Assembly (NCBI GenBank): GCA_016125225.1
Contig: WGME01000029.1
Location: 1 to 40,257, forward strand
Direction: 5' to 3'
Length of the DNA: 40,257 nt
From: a bacterium
GTDB taxonomy: Bacteria; Planctomycetota; Planctomycetia; Planctomycetales; Planctomycetaceae
The position numbers and the translations under genes are program-made. The notes below the pieces were generated by a model. It made no database searches and had not been told where the DNA came from. It was given only the letters and a program-made list of their open reading frames with translations. Every line of letters starts with the position of its first letter. The stretch's first letter is position 1. Positions 34,594 to 40,257 of the stretch are shown here, one piece after another.

Positions 34594-34650
34594 CCTTGGG
34601 AAAAGTGGTAGTTCTACCACTTTCCTTGGACGACCAAGGAGTCCACCATG
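34594..34650 (+). promoter_or_regulatory. Leader hairpins hiding the integrase ribosome-binding site
   Basis: Immediately before the integrase ATG (34648) lie two adjoining hairpins. The first is a 10-bp stem AAAGTGGTAG/CTACCACTTT (34602-34611 with 34614-34623). The second is CCTTGG-acga-CCAAGG (34624-34629 with 34634-34639). The Shine-Dalgarno AAGGAG (34636-34641) overlaps the right arm of the second stem. A further CCTTGG at 34594-34599 could pair with the same arm. Base pairing would therefore keep integrase translation low unless opened. Confidence 0.6.
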
Positions 34651-35880
34651 CCACGTCAGGTTGTAGTCCCGCGTTATACGCTGCATAAGCCGTCCGGACA
34701 GGGACGTGCCCGGTATCAAGGACGGGACCTCTACTTCGGTCCCTATGAAGCCCCCGAGAGTCACGAGCGGTACGCCCGGTTTGTGGCGGAACTGGCTATC
34801 TCCGCCTCTCCGAATGCCCGTGAAACTCTCTCTGGGCCAAGCCTCTCGAATCCTGATCTCTCGGTGAGTGAACTGATTCTGCGTTACCTGAGGTTTGCCC
34901 AAGAGTACTATGGAAACTCATCCAAGGAGCCGGTCAGCCTGCGTGGAGCGCTCAAGCCTCTCCACGAGTTGTATGGCAGCTCGCGAGCCCGATTGTTTGG
35001 CCCCTTGGCCCTGAAGGCCGTATTGCAACATCTCGTGAAGCAGGGACTATGCCGTACCGAGATCAATCGGCGACTCAGTCGCATCAAACGGGCCTTCAAA
35101 TGGGCAGTCTCCGAGGAATTGATTCCCCCTGGGGTTCTGCAGAGCCTGCAGGCCGTGAGTGGTCTGCGTCGCGGGCGGTCCGCTGTGCGAGAATCGGATC
35201 CCGTCAAGCCGGTTGCGATCGCTGATGTTCAGCGGACGCTCCCCTTCCTCACCCCGCAGGTCGCGACCATTTGCCAATTACAACTACTCACCGGGATGCG
35301 ACCCTCCGAGGTGGTCGCCATGCGCCTGTGTGATCTTGACCGCCGCGGCTTCTTATGGGTTTATACCCCCGTGTCACATAAGACACAGCACTTGGGAATG
35401 ACCAAGCAGGTTTTACTGGGACCTCAGTCCCAAGCTCTGCTCCAGCCTTTTCTGCAGCGGTCTGCGGAAGACTATCTCTTTACTCCGCTGGAAGCAGAGG
35501 CTTGGCGGAATGAACAGCGCGCTCAACATAGGAATCCCCAGCGACGCACAAAGATCTATCCCTGTGAACTGGTCGCCCGCGGTCGACGTCAGGCCGCGTC
35601 CCGGGCGAGGACACGAGAGCGGCCCTTTCAACCCCATTACACGGAAGATGCATATCGACGGGCAATTACCTATGCGCTAAAGAAAGCTCGCAAGCAGGGA
35701 ATCGAGATTCCTCACTGGTTCCCCTATCAGCTGCGTCACACCCATGGCACCGAAGTCCGCCGCAAATACGGACTCGAAGCCGCCCAAGTGATGCTGGGAC
35801 ATGCCACCGCGGACGTGACGCAGATCTACGCTGAGCGTAATATGCAACTCGCGGCTCAGGTGGCCAGTGAAATGGGGTAA
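34648..35880 (+). CDS. Tyrosine recombinase/integrase
   Basis: The 410-residue protein is a tyrosine-family site-specific recombinase. Its N-terminal 80 residues (RQVVVPRYTLHKPSGQGRAR) are a DNA-binding arm typical of planctomycete integrases, followed by a core-binding domain at about 70-165. The catalytic set is present: R218 (TGMRPSE), K245 (SHKTQ), R363 with H364 (PYQLRHTHG), H385 (LGHATAD) and the nucleophile Y394 (QIYAERN). The usual first histidine of the H-x-x-R box is Tyr360 here. It lies directly after the tRNA-Arg gene, as expected for an island integrase. Its ribosome-binding site is sequestered in a hairpin. I find no transposase or second recombinase gene in the rest of the window to the right. 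Confidence 0.9.
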   Translation: MPRQVVVPRYTLHKPSGQGRARYQGRDLYFGPYEAPESHERYARFVAELAISASPNARETLSGPSLSNPDLSVSELILRYLRFAQEYYGNSSKEPVSLRGALKPLHELYGSSRARLFGPLALKAVLQHLVKQGLCRTEINRRLSRIKRAFKWAVSEELIPPGVLQSLQAVSGLRRGRSAVRESDPVKPVAIADVQRTLPFLTPQVATICQLQLLTGMRPSEVVAMRLCDLDRRGFLWVYTPVSHKTQHLGMTKQVLLGPQSQALLQPFLQRSAEDYLFTPLEAEAWRNEQRAQHRNPQRRTKIYPCELVARGRRQAASRARTRERPFQPHYTEDAYRRAITYALKKARKQGIEIPHWFPYQLRHTHGTEVRRKYGLEAAQVMLGHATADVTQIYAERNMQLAAQVASEMG

Positions 35881-35931
35881 ATCAAGGCGACAAGTCGGAC
35901 CAGAGCCCCGTAGCGGCCATGAAATGCAGGC

Positions 35932-36927
35932 ATGACACAAGAAAATCTCTATCTCTGGTTGGGGTTTCGCTGCGGTCAACTGGCCAACGTCTGTGGTTCG
36001 GAAGAGCTGATCCAGTCGCATCACTGGAGTGTGGTGCATCGGCTCATTCCCCAGTTGTCACTTCTGGTTCGACAACTCCCAGACTCGGCTCCTCTTGCCC
36101 AAACGCTGCGAACTCAGGCGGACTCCATCGAAGGTTTTTTTCGCGGGCTGCCAGACCAATTGCCAACTGAGGAGTGGCAGATTGCAGCCCGCCATACACT
36201 CGGGATCTTGGAAGATCTCCTTCAGAATGTCGTAGACCATGAGACGAATTCCCTTTCGCAGTCATTTATGTGGGGACATTTCCTGGGGGATTCGCGTCGC
36301 CAGACTTCATTCCAGAGAGGCCAACCCGGAACTTGGACACCAGTTACGGGTTGGTGCTTTGGAATGGGATATGAAACTGCGACCGCGACAGAAAACTCTG
36401 AATGGCCTTTCGCTGACCTTCTCCTCGAGATGGTCTCTGGGGAAGACTCCGCAACCGTCGTTCCCCCAGCGAACGGTCCCATCACCAGTTATCCTCCTCC
36501 TTGGGATGGCTGGGGTCGGCTCGAATTCTGTTTACGGCAGCGAACACGCACTCTAGCAGCAGCAGTGGCCACGGAAGTTTCCCAACAAGTAGAGACTGAT
36601 TATCTAGGACTCCGACTGGGCCACAGCGAACGGGATCCTATTTATCGTGCAACTCATCCTCAAAGGTCGGTGTACTTGCGGCCGCAACTTTTTCGGTTAT
36701 TGCAACAGTATTACCGGGCGCGAGAACGGGGCCTGAATCGCACTTGGTTGGTGGAACATTGGAACGAAATTGGTACCGGTGGGACTGATCGTAGCAGCAG
36801 TGCGATTGATACCGCACACTCGGCACTTCGCAGGGAATTGCGACGATTATCCCTGACAATTGAACCATTCCGACGGGGTGATATCCGGGGCTGGCGCTTG
36901 GCGGAACTAGTCCGCCATCAGGAATGA
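35932..36927 (+). CDS. Island protein with C-terminal OmpR-like winged helix
   Basis: The 331-residue protein begins 51 bases after the integrase. The first 230 residues match no family I know; they contain helical stretches (LIPQLSLLVRQLP, TLGILEDLLQNVV) and a Pro-rich loop at about 175-195. The last 90 residues (VYLRPQLFRLLQQYYRARERGLNRTWLVEHWNEIG, then SSSAIDTAHSALRRELRRLSL and FRRGDIRGWRLAEL) follow the helix spacing of OmpR/PhoB-type winged helices, where the final RGxGYRL corresponds to RGWRL. DNA binding is likely. There is no receiver domain. It may regulate excision or the cargo genes. Confidence 0.55.
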   Translation: MTQENLYLWLGFRCGQLANVCGSEELIQSHHWSVVHRLIPQLSLLVRQLPDSAPLAQTLRTQADSIEGFFRGLPDQLPTEEWQIAARHTLGILEDLLQNVVDHETNSLSQSFMWGHFLGDSRRQTSFQRGQPGTWTPVTGWCFGMGYETATATENSEWPFADLLLEMVSGEDSATVVPPANGPITSYPPPWDGWGRLEFCLRQRTRTLAAAVATEVSQQVETDYLGLRLGHSERDPIYRATHPQRSVYLRPQLFRLLQQYYRARERGLNRTWLVEHWNEIGTGGTDRSSSAIDTAHSALRRELRRLSLTIEPFRRGDIRGWRLAELVRHQE

Positions 36928-37139
36928 GCCTTGGGATGTATTTTGCACGCACGGATGCTCAAATCGACCTGGTCTATGACATGGGCTGGTCGGACTGCGG
37001 TTTGAAGGGGGGCAGGTCACGAACTCCCGAGCTTGGTCGTAACCTCAGCAAAATCTCAAGATCTGAGGTTTGTTGCGCTCAGGTGCTCAAACCCACAACA
37101 GGACGTCGAACTTGGATGTCCTTGTTATGGGAGTTCTCA

Positions 37140-37412
37140 ATGCGCCGCGATCGGTTATTGCCTTTCAACCAGCTTCTGCATTTGATTCGTCGTCAGTATG
37201 GCATCCGCCTGCATATCGCGACACTTTACCGCTGGAGGGGCCGCGGAATTCGTGGCCAGAAAATGTCAGCTGTGCGCATTGGCGGACGCTGGTTCAGTTC
37301 TCTGGCAGATGTGCTGAAAATGTCGGAAGTCTCTGGAGAAACACCCGTAAGGCTTGAGCATACGAATCAGTCACAAGTGCGTCGTCAATTGCAGCAGGAA
37401 TTTGGGCTGTGA
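37140..37412 (+). CDS. DUF1580-like helix-turn-helix protein
   Basis: The 90-residue protein starts at ATG 37140 with GGGAG seven bases upstream. The translation MRRDRLLPFNQLLHLIRRQ, then HIATLYRWRGRGIRGQKMSAVRIGGRWFSS is the pattern of DUF1580, a small planctomycete family with an HTH and wing like excisionases/MerR. TLYRWRGRGIRG forms the recognition helix and turn, and VRIGGRWFSS the wing. I infer an excisionase or regulator of the island. A longer frame from 36924 is open but its extra residues look non-coding. It is 213 bases after the wHTH gene. Confidence 0.65.
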   Translation: MRRDRLLPFNQLLHLIRRQYGIRLHIATLYRWRGRGIRGQKMSAVRIGGRWFSSLADVLKMSEVSGETPVRLEHTNQSQVRRQLQQEFGL

Positions 37413-37841
37413 TGGAGTAATCTGGTCGTCCGGCTGACCTGCGTTTAGTAACACCGTGACAGTCAACAGATGACCACAGTATCACGAGACCTTCGTTCCT
37501 AGCATACGGACGACCGCAGGGATATAACCCGCCCCACCACCCGAGGCTGCCGGTGACATAGAGGAAGAGACGCTGTGATCTATTCCCCTTCGATCGAACA
37601 GTCGAAACATCCCGGGCTAGTTCGGCGATCGATCAACACTGAAGGAGCATTTGACCGATAATCAAGCCGACTCTTACCCCCTTATTGCAATAGAAGTGTG
37701 ACTCAGACAGAGCACGTCCTTGAGCTTTGGACTTTCCCACGTTTTGTGGGTGATCGACGGAACACACCGTAAATCCGTGGGATCCTCCTGAATTTCTCTC
37801 GAATCTGCGTCATATATCTTTGAGGACTGTTAGGGATCACC

Positions 37842-37919
37842 ATGGCAGGAATGGCTTGGGAAACCGCTACTCATCTTGGAGCCTCACCTATGGCCCACTC
37901 CCATGATCTGCCCTCATGA
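37842..37919 (+). CDS. Possible 25-residue microprotein
   Basis: ATG at 37842 opens a 25-codon frame (MAGMAWETATHLGASPMAHS...) that ends at TGA 37917-37919, 37 bases before the terminator stem. AGGG lies about 8 bases upstream. The position just before a terminator suggests a real short transcript, but the peptide has no signature and the frame could be chance. A non-coding RNA is an equal alternative. Confidence 0.25.
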   Translation: MAGMAWETATHLGASPMAHSHDLPS

Positions 37920-37956
37920 GTTCGCGACCACCGTTCGCGGCCAATGAGCCGTTCAT

Positions 37957-37985
37957 CGCCAGGAATGTTCCCCTGGCGTTTTTTT
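37957..37985 (+). terminator. Intrinsic terminator
   Basis: CGCCAGG (37957-37963) pairs with CCTGGCG (37972-37978) over an 8-base loop and is followed by seven T (37979-37985). This is a textbook rho-independent terminator in the plus direction, placed 80 bases before the next gene. Confidence 0.9.
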
Positions 37986-38064
37986 GGCCTGACACAACTC
38001 CCTCGGTGACCCCGGCGAAATGCATGGGCACCAATCTTTTCCCCCGTATGAAAGGCCTGCCCTT

Positions 38065-38418
38065 ATGACGCATGACGAACGGTCCCCTCCGTGGTGGACA
38101 CGCTGGGACCAGACATTGCAGACCGGTGCGAACCTGGCTGCCACGCTGGTGCACTGGGCCCAAGGGACGCCACCCTGCTCAGTCAGTGGGGATCGCTGGC
38201 GGCGGCCCCGCCGACGCTGGCGACGCTGCATCATCATCGAAGAACTTGAAGAAGAGGAGCCTGCATTCCGACAGACCGACCCCGACGATTCCGCCCACGC
38301 CACCCGTCACGCCGCCCCTCACGCCGTTCTCAAGGGCCATCGCCCGCCACCTCCCCCCAAAAGTCCCACTCGCCGTCATCACCCTGGACACCTGCCGATG
38401 TGCTCAATGGTCTGCTGA
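38065..38418 (+). CDS. Hypothetical island protein, Arg- and Pro-rich (probably frameshifted)
   Basis: The frame encodes 117 residues from ATG 38065. The N-terminal part is amphipathic (RWDQTLQTGANLAATLVHWAQ), followed by an Arg/Trp-rich stretch, an acidic run IIIEELEEEE, and a Pro-rich segment (PPPPPKSP). The frame ends by TGA at 38416-38418, overlapping the next small frame by 19 bases. At a C6A4 run (38353-38362) a shift of one base would join it to the membrane segment encoded by that next frame, giving a protein of about 156 residues. The final residues in this frame look unnatural compared with those in the shifted frame. No family is recognised. Confidence 0.5.
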   Translation: MTHDERSPPWWTRWDQTLQTGANLAATLVHWAQGTPPCSVSGDRWRRPRRRWRRCIIIEELEEEEPAFRQTDPDDSAHATRHAAPHAVLKGHRPPPPPKSPTRRHHPGHLPMCSMVC

Positions 38419-38534
38419 TCGTGCTGTTCTTCGTGGCCCCCGGCTGGTGCCTGGTGCTGTGGTTTGCCTGCGGGGGACTGATGGCCCTGCGGGCCTGGTA
38501 CTTCCTGGGACAGGCGATGAAAGTCAGAAGTTAG
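38400..38534 (+). CDS. Small hydrophobic protein (or C-terminus of the preceding one)
   Basis: The 44-codon frame starts at GTG 38400 and is open upstream to 38250 in the same frame. It encodes a strongly hydrophobic hairpin (LLIVLFFVAPGWCLVLWFACGGLMALRAWYFLGQ) that ends at TAG 38532-38534. Alone it would be a two-helix membrane peptide. As the continuation of the 38065 frame after a one-base shift, preceded by SHSPSSPWTPADV, it would be its membrane anchor. There is no clear Shine-Dalgarno for the GTG, which favours the second reading. Confidence 0.45.
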   Translation: MLNGLLIVLFFVAPGWCLVLWFACGGLMALRAWYFLGQAMKVRS

Positions 38535-38624
38535 GAGGAAAAGAGAGGCCCAGTGCCCAGTGATTACTCTGCGGTCTGGCTTTCTGCTTTCCGCTCGGAA
38601 TTGTTCCTCCTTCCTCCTTCTGAC
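38523..38624. repeat. Imperfect inverted repeat spacer with CT-rich leader
   Basis: GTCAGAAG...GGAGGAA at 38523-38540 pairs imperfectly with TTCCTCCTTCTGAC (38611-38624). The spacer holds GGTCTGGCTTTC (38573-38584), repeated in the spacer before the AAA ATPase gene, and CTTTCCGCTC, which recurs inverted after 39016. The 3' half is almost all C and T up to the next start codon. Confidence 0.6.
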
Positions 38625-38656
38625 TTCCCCTCCATCCCTCAACCGAAAGGTCCCTC

Positions 38657-39016
38657 ATGTCTCATCTGGTGACGATTCAGACGCAAGTTCGCGATGTCAT
38701 GGCGTTGACACAGGCCTGTGCCCAGCGGCAGTTGCCGGTGCCGGAGTACCGCACGGTACGTTTGTTTCAGACGGAAGCGACCGGGTATGCGGTGGCACTG
38801 CCCAACTGGCGGTATCCCGTGGTCTGCGACGTCACCACCGGCCACCTGCACTACGACCACTTCCAGGGCCGCTGGGGCGACATCGCCCACCTGCATGGTC
38901 TGCTGCAGCAGTATGCCGTGCAGAAAACCCGTCTCGAAGCTCTGCGTTCCGGCCGGCAAGTTCTGGAACAAGCCTTGCCCGATGGCTCGATCCGGCTGCA
39001 GATTGCGGTGGGGTAG
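38657..39016 (+). CDS. DUF1257 (Ycf35-like) protein
   Basis: The 119-residue protein starts MSHLVTIQTQVRDVMALTQA, the characteristic opening of the DUF1257 family, whose plastid/cyanobacterial member is Ycf35. It goes on with LFQTEATGYAVALPNWRYPVVCDVTTG and the RWGD motif followed by LLQQYAV. The C-terminus is basic/helical then ends in SIRLQIAVG. The function is unknown; members are small cytosolic proteins that I recall lie near DUF2997 and Ycf46-type ATPases. The same order occurs here: DUF2997 follows after 96 bases and the ATPase after that. Its leader is C/T-rich. Confidence 0.8.
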   Translation: MSHLVTIQTQVRDVMALTQACAQRQLPVPEYRTVRLFQTEATGYAVALPNWRYPVVCDVTTGHLHYDHFQGRWGDIAHLHGLLQQYAVQKTRLEALRSGRQVLEQALPDGSIRLQIAVG

Positions 39017-39112
39017 TTGAGCGGAAAGCGGAGGGCAAAAAGCGGTCAGCCTGATGCAGCCCACTCATCCATTTCACGCATCCGAATGTTTCCCTTTCTG
39101 ACAGGAGCAGAC

Positions 39113-39307
39113 ATGCCCGCCATGATTGTGGTGACCATCTCGCCGCAGGGCGAAATCACCCTCGAAACGCAAGGGCTTACCGGCCCGTCCTGCCGCGATG
39201 TGAGCCGCCAACTCGAAGCGGCCCTGGGTCTCGTGACCCGCGACACCCCGACGACCGCGTTCTATGTCGGCGAGTGGGAAGAGACCAGGTTGCAGGAAAA
39301 AGGTTGA
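39113..39307 (+). CDS. DUF2997-like small protein
   Basis: The 64-residue protein starts at ATG 39113 with AGGAG five bases upstream. The sequence VVTISPQGEITLETQGLTGPSC followed by RDVSRQLEAALG has the pattern of DUF2997: two beta strands ending in G-x-x-G-x-x-C, then a helix (S-R-x-L-E-x-A-L-G). The Cys26 in GPSC is the family's conserved residue. Its function is unknown. A longer frame opening at 39017 is rejected, as the Shine-Dalgarno decides the start. It is flanked by DUF1257 and the Ycf46-like ATPase, which suggests one three-gene unit. Confidence 0.75.
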   Translation: MPAMIVVTISPQGEITLETQGLTGPSCRDVSRQLEAALGLVTRDTPTTAFYVGEWEETRLQEKG

Positions 39308-39407
39308 AAGCCAAGGTTTCAGGTCAGAGATATCAGGTGTCTGAGAGTCCCCAGCAAAGCCTGGTCTGGCTTTCGACTTTCTCCCTGATGCCTGACACCT
39401 GAGACCT
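39306..39407. repeat. Imperfect inverted repeat spacer before the AAA ATPase gene
   Basis: AAGGTTTCAGGT...ATCAGG (39313-39338) pairs imperfectly with CCTGATGCCTGACACCTGAG and following bases (39384-39407). GAAAGCC (39306-39312) pairs with GGCTTTC (39368-39374). The segment GGTCTGGCTTTC at 39363-39374 repeats that in the spacer before DUF1257. A C/T-rich tract fills the remaining 50 bases up to the ATG at 39460. Confidence 0.6.
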
Positions 39408-39459
39408 TATGCCTCTTTTCCCCCTTCTACCTTCCCACTTCCTCCTTCCCGAGACCCGC

Positions 39460-40257
39460 ATGTCCCTCACCGACACCTTACCCGAGTATCTTCGGGCGGC
39501 CTTCAGCGGCCTGTGGATTGAAACGCTCGAACCTCACGAGGCCCTGCGCGAACTGACGACTCTCAGCCGCCAGGAAGTTTGGACTTTGGCCACTTGGGAC
39601 CTCGAACAGGGGTTGCAGGTCACCGGGACCACTAGCCCGTTGCCGACCGCTCTGGATCCGTTGACCGCGCTACGATGTTTGCCGTCATTGGCCACTCCTG
39701 AGGGGACCGCACTGCTGGTGCTGCCCCACTTTCAGCGGTTTCTGCAGAGTCCTGACGTGGTGCAGGCCCTGTTGCACCAGCTGCAACTCGGCAAGACGCT
39801 GCGGACCTGCGTGGTGATTCTCGCGCCGGTGGTGCAGTTGCCCGTCGAACTGGCCCGGCAGTTCGTGGTGCTAGAGCATGCCTTGCCCGATCGGGCTCAG
39901 TTGGGTCAGATTGCCGATGAATTGACCCCGGAAGCCCCGCTCGCCGGTATAGCTCGCGACCTGGTGCTCGATGCCGCCCGGGGTCTGACGCGCAGTGAAG
40001 CCGAAGGGGCCTTTGCGCTCTCGCTGGCCCGCACGGGGCAACTCGAACCAGCGGCGATCTGGGAACTCAAAGCCCAGACCCTCAAATCGCAGAATCTCCT
40101 GACGCTGTCGCCGTCAACCGAGACTTTCGCGGCGATCGGCGGTTTCACCGCGTTGAAAGACTTCTGCCGTCGAGCCCTGTCACCCGGACGATCAGTGAAG
40201 GCCCGGGGGGTCTTGCTGGTCTCACCCCCCGGCTGCGGAAAATCGCTCTTCTGCCGC
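39460..40257 (+). CDS. Ycf46-like AAA family ATPase, N-terminal part
   Basis: The first 266 codons are in the window and the frame is open at the right edge. Residues 1-225 match the N-terminal, non-ATPase region of Ycf46/Slr0374-type AAA proteins: IETLEPHEALRELT, a beta strand ALLVLPHFQRFL, TCVVILAPVVQLPVELARQF, then GLTRSEAEGAFALSLA. The AAA core begins at about 225 with AIGGFTALKDFCRRAL, and KARGVLLVSPPGCGKSLFCR carries Walker A with K261. Ycf46 is a cytosolic AAA protein of poorly known function. I recall a reported link to inorganic carbon use in cyanobacteria. No Shine-Dalgarno lies before ATG 39460; the leader is C/T-rich. Walker B, sensor residues and C-terminus lie outside the window. 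Confidence 0.85.
   Translation, partial: MSLTDTLPEYLRAAFSGLWIETLEPHEALRELTTLSRQEVWTLATWDLEQGLQVTGTTSPLPTALDPLTALRCLPSLATPEGTALLVLPHFQRFLQSPDVVQALLHQLQLGKTLRTCVVILAPVVQLPVELARQFVVLEHALPDRAQLGQIADELTPEAPLAGIARDLVLDAARGLTRSEAEGAFALSLARTGQLEPAAIWELKAQTLKSQNLLTLSPSTETFAAIGGFTALKDFCRRALSPGRSVKARGVLLVSPPGCGKSLFCR

Larger units (their letters stand above)
37413..38064. other. Non-coding stretch with hairpin and short terminated transcript
   Basis: This 652-base stretch holds no recognised protein gene. Visible elements are a CCCAC-GTTTT-GTGGG hairpin at 37736-37750, a 25-codon frame at 37842-37919 and a strong intrinsic terminator at 37957-37985. A short transcription unit, either a microprotein or a small RNA, probably ends at that terminator. 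The promoter is not identified. Confidence 0.45.

Noticed and set aside
36924-37139. 72-residue N-terminal extension of the DUF1580-like protein
   Set aside because: The extension overlaps the previous stop, shows no HTH-like content, and ATG 37140 has a good Shine-Dalgarno and begins the family-like sequence.
37736-37750. CCCAC-GTTTT-GTGGG hairpin as a terminator
   Set aside because: The stem is only 5 bp and there is no T run after it. It is noted only as a small hairpin in a non-coding stretch.
38072-38563. 163-residue frame in a third phase across the small island genes
   Set aside because: Its translation is low-complexity (PTPPVTPPLTP) and overlaps the two better candidates. The hydrophobic segment and the acidic/Arg-rich parts are coherent in the other phases.
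1-40257. CRISPR array or Cas genes
   Set aside because: No regularly spaced direct repeats of 20-40 bases and no Cas-like protein are seen anywhere. The repeats found are isolated inverted repeats.

Overview
The window comes from a planctomycete (Planctomycetota), probably a flagellated member of the Planctomycetales. The evidence is two pseudopilin-like DUF1559 proteins with the N-terminal [10 protein letters not shown] signature, a DUF1580-type helix-turn-helix protein, a Zn-ribbon/HEAT/WD40 fusion, an HTTM protein, a carboxypeptidase-regulatory-like lipoprotein beside a DUF1559 gene, and many signal-peptide or lipoprotein genes of unknown role. The species cannot be named from the sequence.

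Bases 1-2,500 are a scarred accessory patch. It holds the 3' end of an IS5-type transposase and a divergent family-A-like (TV-Pol-like) polymerase gene. It also holds two broken housekeeping genes facing each other: an SRAP/YedK gene and an msrA gene, both missing their 3' halves.

Bases 2,800-24,960 are ordinary chromosome. They carry a secreted SMP-30/gluconolactonase-like protein, a 25-nt-arm intergenic inverted repeat, a large FtsX/MacB-type permease without an adjacent ATPase, and an acyl-ACP-reductase-like/class III aminotransferase fusion. A UDP-glucose-4-epimerase-like SDR, a Pro-rich lipoprotein, the Zn-ribbon/HEAT/WD40 protein, an HTTM protein and a DUF1559 protein follow. The block ends with an ExeA-like ATPase, a coupled lipoprotein / prenyltransferase-repeat / NPCBM-domain cluster, and a classical SDR.

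Bases 25,170-31,220 are a flagellar regulatory operon: flhA, flhF, flhG/fleN, a small membrane protein and fliA (sigma-28). It is closed by a perfect 36-nt palindromic terminator. FlhA is the export gate, FlhF and FlhG set flagellar position and number, and FliA directs late flagellar transcription. Then come a carboxypeptidase-regulatory-like lipoprotein with a second DUF1559 gene, and a divergent group A flavin monooxygenase.

From the tRNA-Arg(UCG) gene at 34,453 to the right edge lies an integrated genomic island. A tyrosine recombinase starts 122 bp after the tRNA, and its Shine-Dalgarno sequence is buried in a hairpin. It is followed by a protein ending in an OmpR-type winged helix, a DUF1580-like protein, a terminator-closed short transcript, a small Pro-rich/membrane pair that looks frameshifted, and the cargo of most interest. 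That cargo is a DUF1257 (Ycf35-like) - DUF2997 - Ycf46-like AAA ATPase cassette, best known from cyanobacteria and plastids. It is separated by spacers built from related inverted repeats and is cut by the window end. The far attachment site lies outside the window.
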